Below, in pieces: positions 56,950 through 64,000 of a stretch of DNA of 64,000 nucleotides. Each line of letters starts with the position of its first letter. Position 1 is the stretch's first letter. A program made the translations under genes and the position numbers. Source of the stretch: Halichoerus grypus (Eukaryota > Chordata > Mammalia > Carnivora > Phocidae); assembly GCF_964656455.1 (NCBI RefSeq), contig NC_135719.1, positions 70,606,283 through 70,670,282 of the forward strand. Reading direction: 5' to 3'. Below the pieces are notes generated by a model, which was not told the DNA's origin, ran no database searches, and saw only the letters and a list, made by a program, of their open reading frames with translations.

Positions 56950-57175
56950 GGGATGCCTGGCTGGCTCAGTCGGTAGAGCGTGTGACTCTTGATCTTGAGA
57001 GGGCAAGCTGGGAGAAAGGCAGAAGAAGAGGAAGAGAATCTCAAGCAGACTCTCTGCTGAGCATGGAGCCTGACTCGGGGCTTGATCCCAGGACTCTGAG
57101 ATCATGACCTGAGCCAAAACCAAGAGTCGGTTGCTGAGCCACCCAGGCACCCTGATAAATAAATCTTAAAAAACA
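56950..57175 (+). mobile_element. SINEC with inverted middle
   Basis: Plus head (56950-56999), minus body without poly(T) (57000-57152), then a plus-type tail GATAAATAAATCTTAAAA. Confidence 0.75.
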
Positions 57176-59302
57176 AAAACAAAATAGTCTCCATCTGAAT
57201 AGTTGCTTTCCCAATTTTTGCTGTTCCTGAGTACCGTTACCTACTTATTACTATTTTTCTTTAAATTGACTCACTTCTTTCTACTAATATAAATTTGTTT
57301 TTATGGGGAAAAAAGAAATGAATGAGATGTTGGAAATACCGAGGCCTAGAGAGGAGGAGTTCCGCACCCTGAGAAATGGCAGAGACGGAGCAGAGAGAAC
57401 GGCTTTGGGGCTGGGGACCCAAGTCTCCAGGGGTTGAGGGTTACAGCAGGCAGTGGGGAAAAGTGTGGGGCAGCCAGATCCAAGATATCTGACAGATATG
57501 AGGGGGTAGGAATCTACAACCTGAGGGAAGCAGGTGGGCAAAGATTTTGGAGTCTGAGCCTGATATAGGGATGCTTAGGGTAAGGATGGGAGGGAGGAGG
57601 TGGGGCCGTAGATGGGGTTCCAGGTGGGTAGCTGGTTTGGGGAAGTGGGCTGAGAAGAATGGCAGGGCAGGGGTTGAGGCCCAGGAGGGAGTGCTGGGAG
57701 GGCTAAAGGAAGGGGGGACCCAGAGACGAGAGCCTGAGGGTTGTGAGGAGCTGAACAGTGACCACAGGGATGGTCCAAGGACCCAGATGCAAAGGGGGCT
57801 TAAGGGCAACATTTGGGGAGAAGCAGGTCAGGCCCTGTGCCCAGTCCCACTTGTTCCAGGCTGTATAGGTCATGTCCCGGCCATGGGCCATGGTTAGCAT
57901 CCTGAGAAAGATGTTGGTGTGAGGTCTGAGTTCCCCCAGAATCATCTCAGTACCTCCGGCTGGCTCACATTTGGGAGCATTGACCTGAAGGGGCTGGTCT
58001 CGGGGGGGGGCTGGCACCCTGCCTGTCATGAGCCTTAGGAGCAGTGCAGTTTTTGTAGTGACCAGGCACTTGGGGATTTCTCGGCAGTGCTGTTGCAGGG
58101 TGGGCCACAGGCTATCAGGAATGAAAATGACCAATATGTCAGGCAGAGGGGACTTCTGCTTAAGTGCCCAGAGCTCTGTGGTTTACTGCCTGCCTGCGAC
58201 ACCAGACAGTTGCTTAACCTCTGGTGTTCCAGCTGGTGCAGGGATGAGGAGATGTCTGCCTCTCCGAGGCTTGGGGAGAAATTAAATTGCTGCCTGGGCC
58301 GTGATTACTGACTGTTCCCATTCCTGCACCCAGACCTGATAATGGTCTTCTAGCTGATTCACCCTTCTGGTTTGTTCTTGTAGTACCTGTTGTCACACAG
58401 AGTGGTCTCCTTATCTGTCTTCTGTATGAGCCTGACCTATGAGTCTGGCTTTTGAGAACGGGGCTTAATTACCTGTACCACTTACTTACCTGGTTCCAAG
58501 TTTTATTATAAGAAGGGAACAGCAGCCTTTAAAAAAAAAAAAATGATCTCTTCTTTGTAGGGCACCTTTCTTTTAAGTTAATGGTGGCTATCTTATGTTT
58601 ATGGGACCCCTTAGCGCCTTGCTTTTTTTTGAGTGAGTCAGGAGTTCGTTCTCCTCAAGAGGTGAAACTGGAGTCAGGTGGATTGTCAGAGGCCCTACTG
58701 TGTGCCTGGCACAAAGCCCAGTGGAGATGGTGGGAGACCCGCTTCCCAGCCCACTCCTCTGCTCTGGGCTCAGGTTGCTACAAGTGGCAGAACCAGTTAT
58801 GGAGCCTCTGGGAAAGGCTGGGTGGCTGGTTATTCATGATTCATTCATCCCCTCTGTGATGTGGGTTCTGGGGCATAACATTTAGTTCCCATTGTGGTTC
58901 TGACAGTCTACTCTAGTGATTTTTTCCCTTTTTCAGACTTGGTTTCTCAAGAGTCGGGGTTAGCAGGTGGAAGGGAAAATTGTGAAATAGGGGTAAGGTG
59001 TCCCGGGGTCAGGACAGCACTCACTTCTACTCCTCCGTGGCCCTGAAGTAATTGACAGAGTTGAGGCTTTCTCATTGTGTTTTGGTTGAGAACAAATGGA
59101 TGTTTGCCCCTTTCATTCAGTAGGTATTTATTGTGTGCCTACTGAGTGCCAGGTCCTGTTCAGTGCACTGTTCTGGGCCCTGGGGATAAACAAAACTCCC
59201 TGCCCCATAAAGCACATTCCCTTTTTTTGTAAGGGAAACCCCCATACTTTCCTATACCCGTGGGCTCTCATTTGAGGTACAATTACAATTGTAAAATGAA
59301 AA
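57176..59302. other. DNAJC17 intron 1, unique part
   Basis: About 2.1 kb with no repeat or exon recognised with confidence. Confidence 0.4.
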
Positions 59303-59504
59303 AAATGTTTTAAGATTTTATTAATTTATTTGAAAGAGAGAGAGAGCGTGTGCCTGTGCACGAGCAGTGGGGAGGGGCAGAGGGAAAGGGAGAAGCAGAT
59401 TCCCTGCTGAGCATGGAGCTCAACGCAGGGCTGGATCCCAGGACCCTGAGATCATGACCTGAGCCAATATCAGACATTTAACCAACTGAGCCACCCAGAC
59501 GCCC
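59303..59504 (-). mobile_element. SINEC
   Basis: Head CACCCAGACGCCCC; body GATTTTATTAATTTATTTG. Confidence 0.87.
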
Positions 59505-59585
59505 CTGAAATAAAATGTTTTTAATTAAAAAAATTTCTTTTTAATTTTAAAAATTGTAAAATTACTTTAAAAGAACCAAAACAGT

Positions 59586-59930
59586 TGGGGCACCTGTTTG
59601 ATTCATTAAGTACAGTATGCAACTCTTGATCTTACGGTTGTGAGTTCGAGCCCCACATGGGGTATAGAGATTACTTTTTTTTTTTTTTTTTAAAGATTTT
59701 ATTTATTTATTTGAGACAGAGAGAATGAGAGAGGGAGAGCACATGAGAGGGGGGAGGGTCAGAGGGAGAAGCAGACTCCCTGCCGAGCAGGGAGCCCGAT
59801 GCGGGACTCGATCCAGGGACTCCAGGATCATGACCTGAGCCGAAGGCAGTCGCTTAACCAACTGAGCCACCCAGGCGCCCGGGGTATAGAGATTACTTAA
59901 AAATAAAAAAATCTTAAAAAAAAAAAATAA
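59586..59930 (+). mobile_element. Short SINEC split by a minus SINEC
   Basis: Inner minus copy 59674-59880. GGGTATAGAGATTACTT, part of the host SINE, is duplicated on both sides of it. Confidence 0.92.
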
Positions 59931-60102
59931 ATAAAAGAACCACAACAGCTTATCTGTTTTTCCAGACCGTGCCAGAAAAGAAACAGCAGATTAGAGGCAC
60001 TTGAAGGAAAGTGCTGGTATCTGGTACCGACTAATAGAGACTGACTAGGGAAGAGACAGGAAAACTATAGAAAGAGTAGAGTTTAAGATCATTGCCTCCT
60101 AG

Positions 60103-60302
60103 GGGCGCCTGGGTGGCTCAGTCGTTAAGCGTCTGCTTTCGGCTCGGGTCATGATCCCAGGGTCCTGGGATCAAGCCCCGCATCGGGCTCTCTGCTCCGC
60201 GGGAAGCCTGCTTCTCCCTCTCCCACTCTCCCTGCTTGTGTTCCCTCTCTCGCTGTGTCTCTCTGTCAAATAAATAAATAAAATCTTTAAAAAAAAAAAA
60301 AA
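60103..60302 (+). mobile_element. SINEC, young-looking
   Basis: AAGATCATTGCCTCCTAGG is duplicated perfectly around it. Confidence 0.95.
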
Positions 60303-60770
60303 AAAAGATCATTGCCTCCTAGGGAAGCATAGAAAAAGCCTAACTCTTTGCCTTCAGTGGAGCCTGAAGGTGTTGCACTTTCAGTAGTTTATGTTCTGGA
60401 TGATAATCCTGAGACATGGAAGTCAGACTAAACTCAAGTAGTGTCCTAGGATGGAGAAGGGGTGGGGGGCAATAGCATCTTAGAAAGATGTCAGGAGAAA
60501 GACCACACTTCTGCAAATTAGAATTTAAAGTCCTCATGGAGCTTCTTTTCATCTGAGATCTTTGTCTTTCTGGGGCTGGGCCTTGGAGACAGCCTGGTCT
60601 TCTGAAAACCCATGGTCTGTGCAGGGGACATTGGGTGGGAAGCCACTCAACTGTCACCTGGCTCCTCCTCTCTGTGAAGTCTCAGGAAATGCAAATGAAT
60701 GTTTCCAAGTGCTAGGGAGGCCAGGGACTTAGGGGAAACTCACAGGTAAAGAAAGAAAGCTGCAAGTGTT

Positions 60771-60988
60771 GGGGCGCCTGGGTGGCTCAGTCGTTAAGCG
60801 TCTGCCTTCGGCTCAGGTCATGATCCCAGGGTCCTGGGATCGAGCCCCACATCGGGATCCCTGCTCGTCAGGAAGCCTGCTTCTCCCTTCCCCCTGCTTG
60901 TGTTCCCTCTCTTGCTGTGTCTCTCTCTGTCAAATATATAAATAAAATCTATTTAAAAATTAAAAATTAAAAAATTAAAAAAAAAAAA
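60771..60988 (+). mobile_element. SINEC
   Basis: AAAGCTGCAAGTGTT on both sides. Confidence 0.94.
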
Positions 60989-61040
60989 GCTGCAAGTGTT
61001 AAGTCAATCCAGTAGCCTTTGGCAACCTCTTCTTCTTCTT

Positions 61041-61367
61041 CTTTTTTTAAAGATTTTATTTATTTATTTTCTTTTTATTTTCTTAGAGAGAGCGAGTATG
61101 GGGCGGGGATGGGGTGGTGGGCAGAAGGAGAGGGAGAGAGAAAATCCTAAGCAGGCTCCATGCCCAGCACAGAGCCCAACTCCATCTCACGACTCTGAGA
61201 TTATCACCTGAGCTGAAATCAAGAGTCAGAAGCTTAACTGACTGAGCCACCCAGGAGCCCCTAAAGATTTTATTTTTAAGTAATCTCTACAGCCAACATG
61301 GGGCTCAAACCCACAACCCTGAGATGAATAGTCGCACACTTCACAGGCTGAGCCAGCCAGGTGCCTC
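61041..61367 (-). mobile_element. SINEC plus short SINEC
   Basis: 61041-61261 long type, 61262-61367 short type. AGCCTTTGGCAAC flanks the pair. Confidence 0.9.
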
Positions 61368-62499
61368 AGCCTTTGGCAACTTCCCTTGGTGGCTTCAACC
61401 CTGCCTAAGTGACCCAGCACCTGCAGACTCAATTTCATGGAGGAGCTCCATCCCTGATGCCTGGGATTAAACAGTTCTAGCTTTATCCCATATCATTGCA
61501 AATAGGGTCTCTCTGTTTCTCTCTTCTGAAAGTCCTTCCCCCTTCCCAACTTTATCATAGTTAAGGAACATATTTTGCATCTTTTTGCCCTGAATCCAGC
61601 CTCTTGAGCTGCTAATAAGGCAGGATTATTTCATGATAAACAATATTGACACCGGAAGCGTTTTCAAAGGGCTGCTTCAGGATAGTTGTGTTTATATGAT
61701 GAGAAATTCTTCAGGCAGCAGTCACTTTGGAACGCTGGGCAAAGCTGGGAATCCAGTTTGTAACACAAAACACCAAACTCCAGGCCAACTGGTTCAAAGT
61801 CAAAACTGGCCTTCCAGGCTAAAACCCAGGAATGGGCCCTGCCCAGAGCAGGCTTAACAGCTAAAAATAGTAGTAACTAGTTAATCAGGACAGACACACT
61901 TGACCAGCATTCTTAGGCCAGCTGGGTTTTGGTTCACAGCCACTCTTGGAAGATCTTAGGCTACCTACTCTGCCATCTACTCTTTGAATGAGAGTATTTC
62001 AGAGCCTCTGGGGGCTAACCAAGGATTATACTTTAGAACCACACCCCCAGCAGACTTGAAACCGGCCCTCTCCATCTTGAGAATTCAAATTGGGCTGACC
62101 TGGCCCCACCGTGGACTCACATCCATCCCTGGAATTGCTGTCAGCTTGGCATCCTTCTGGGCTAGTGTCACAGTTTACCTTCCTTCCAGAATTGGATAGA
62201 CAAGAGGTTTGGGACTTACACTGAGTGCTCAGTTTTTGTCAGGTACTTCACGTGGACTGTTTTTTTTGTTTTTTGTTTTTTGTTTTAATCCTCACAACTA
62301 TCCTGAGAATAGGGGATACTTCCCTCACACTATAGTTGAAGAAGCTAAGGCTGAGTGAGGTTCAACAATTCGTTCAAAGTCTTGCTAGTAGTATACAGAA
62401 GATTGAAAATTTAAAAATACATCTGTTGGATTCCAGAACTTTCTCTCTTTCAGTGAACTATGCTGCCTTCTAGCTTAGAATAGTAGAAAGAAGCAGAAT
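61368..62499. other. DNAJC17 intron 1, unique part
   Basis: No exon or repeat recognised. Confidence 0.4.
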
Positions 62500-63408
62500 A
62501 TCCGTTTTTTTAATTGAGATGTAATTGACATATTAACATAATGACTTGATACATGTGTACTTTTTTTTTTTTAAGATTTTATTTATTTGACAGAGAGAGA
62601 CACAGCGAGAGAGGGAACACAAGCAGGGGGAATGGGAGAGGGAGAAGCAGGCTTCCCGCGGAGCGTGGAGCAGGGAGCCCGATGCGGGGCTCGATCCCAG
62701 GACCCTGGGACCATGACCTAAGCCGAAGGCAGACGCTTAATGACTGAGCCACCCAGGCGCCCCGATACATGTGTACATTGTAAGATGTACAACACAATAA
62801 GTCCAGTTAACATCCCATTACCACACAGTTACACATTTTTTTTCTTGAGGTAAGAATATTTAAGACCTCTTTAGCAAATTTCAAGTATACAATACAGTAT
62901 TATTAAATCTATCAGCACAGTAGACATTACATCCCCATGACTTACTTATTTTATAACTGGAAGTTTATACCTTTTGAGCCCCTTTACCCATTTCACCCAT
63001 CTCCCACCTCTGGCAACCACTGATCTGTTCTCTGTATCTATGAGTTTGGGTTTTTTGTTTGTTTGTTTGTTTTTAGATCCACATTTAAGTGAGATAATAC
63101 AGTATTTGTCTTTCTGTCTGACTTTTTTTTTTTTAAGATTTTATTTATTTATTTGTCAGAGAGAGAGCACATAAGCAGGAGGAGTGGTAGGCAGAGGGAG
63201 AAGTAGCCTCCCTGCTGAGCAAGGAGCCTGATGTGGGACTCAATCCCAGGACTCTGGGATCATGACCTGAGCTGAAGGCAGACGCTTAACCAACTGAGCC
63301 ACCCAGGCGTCCCTCTGTCTGATTCATTTCACTCAGCACAATGCCCTCAACGTCCATCCATGTTGTCACAATTGGCCAACTTTCCTTTTTTATGGCTGAA
63401 TAATATTC

Positions 63409-63454
<46 letters not shown>

Positions 63455-64000
63455 CACATCTTCTTTTTCCATCCATGAGGTTGTTTCCATTGTCTTGGTT
63501 ATTGTAAGTGATGCTGCAATAACATGGGGATGCATATGTATTTTCAAGTTAGTGTTTTTATTTCCTTTGGATAAATACCCAGGAGCAGGATTGCTCTATC
63601 ATGTGGTAGTTCTACTTTCAGTTTTTTGAAGAACCTCCATACCGTTTTCCACAGTGGCTGTACCAATTTACATTCACACCAACAGTGCATGAGGGTTCCC
63701 TTTTCTCCACATCCTTGTCAACACTTGTTATTTCTAGTCTTTTTGAGAACAGCCATTCTAACAGGTGTAAGGTCATATCTCATGGTGGTTTTGATTTGCA
63801 TTTCCCTGATGATAAGTGATGTTGAGCAACTTTTCATGTGTCTCTGGCCATCTGTATGTCTTTTTTGGGAAAATGTTATTCAGATCCTCTGCCCGTTTTT
63901 AAAATCAGATTGGGTCTTTTTGCTATTGAGTTGTATGAGTTCTTTTTATATTTTGAATATTATCAGATATATGATTTGCCAATATTTTCTCCCATTCCAT
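62500..64000 (-). mobile_element. L1 3' region with two SINEC insertions, runs off window
   Basis: L1 antisense text (TTAATTGAGATGTAATTGAC; TTATGGCTGAATAATATTCC; AACAGTGCATGAGGGTTCCC). Minus SINEs at 62561-62763, flanked by GATACATGTGTAC, and at 63122-63313, flanked by TGTCTGA. Confidence 0.82.
63412..63442 (+). repeat. (TG)n microsatellite
   Basis: About 31 bp of GT repeats within the L1 fragment. Confidence 0.92.

Noticed and set aside
1..64000. CRISPR arrays, operons, phage or bacterial elements
   Set aside because: Nothing of this kind is present; the window is mammalian nuclear DNA.

Overview
The window is nuclear DNA of a carnivoran mammal. Its genes have GT-AG introns, and the sequence is crowded with carnivore tRNA-Lys-derived SINEs (the GGGCGCCTGGGTGGCTCAG family, both strands, over 60 copies). 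The young SINE type specific to canids and the felid type were not seen. The abundant copies instead resemble the type found in bears, seals, pandas and mustelids, so an arctoid carnivore is the best guess (inference, from remembered consensus sequences). Gene order matches human 15q15.1 in reverse orientation.

Layout: (1) 1-4934, intergenic DNA downstream of SPINT1, mostly unique with a few SINEs. (2) 4935-about 17100, complete SPINT1 (HAI-1) on the minus strand: 10 coding exons plus a noncoding first exon in a CpG island. Intron 2 (9315-16110) holds an old MLT1 LTR, a hAT fossil and a long repeat-poor stretch. (3) about 17100-26850, intergenic, rich in SINEs, LTRs and MIR-like repeats. (4) 27084-38603, complete PPP1R14D on the plus strand: 4 coding exons, 145 residues, with a repeat-filled 10.7 kb first intron. 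(5) 39715-46501, complete ZFYVE19 (ANCHR) on the minus strand: 11 coding exons, 399 residues, tail to tail with PPP1R14D. (6) 46502-46875, a 374 bp bidirectional promoter between ZFYVE19 and DNAJC17. (7) 46876-64000, DNAJC17 on the plus strand. Only the first coding exon (26 residues) was found; the rest is read as intron 1, full of SINEs and L1 fragments.

The genes are neighbours, not a pathway. SPINT1 is a membrane Kunitz inhibitor of matriptase, hepsin and HGF activator. PPP1R14D is a phosphorylation-dependent inhibitor of protein phosphatase 1. ZFYVE19 is an ESCRT/abscission checkpoint regulator. DNAJC17 is a J-domain and RRM cochaperone linked to splicing. ZFYVE19 and DNAJC17 probably share promoter control.

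I see no undescribed system. The most notable points are a Leu instead of the Lys seen in human and mouse at the P1 site of the second SPINT1 Kunitz domain, a GC-AG first intron in ZFYVE19, two ZNF143-like sites in the shared promoter, a shifted SPINT1 start codon, and several clusters of SINEs inserted at the same or nested target sites. Exon limits were read by hand from splice signals and reading frame; the three complete CDS sums are divisible by three. Human and mouse comparisons are from memory of those proteins.
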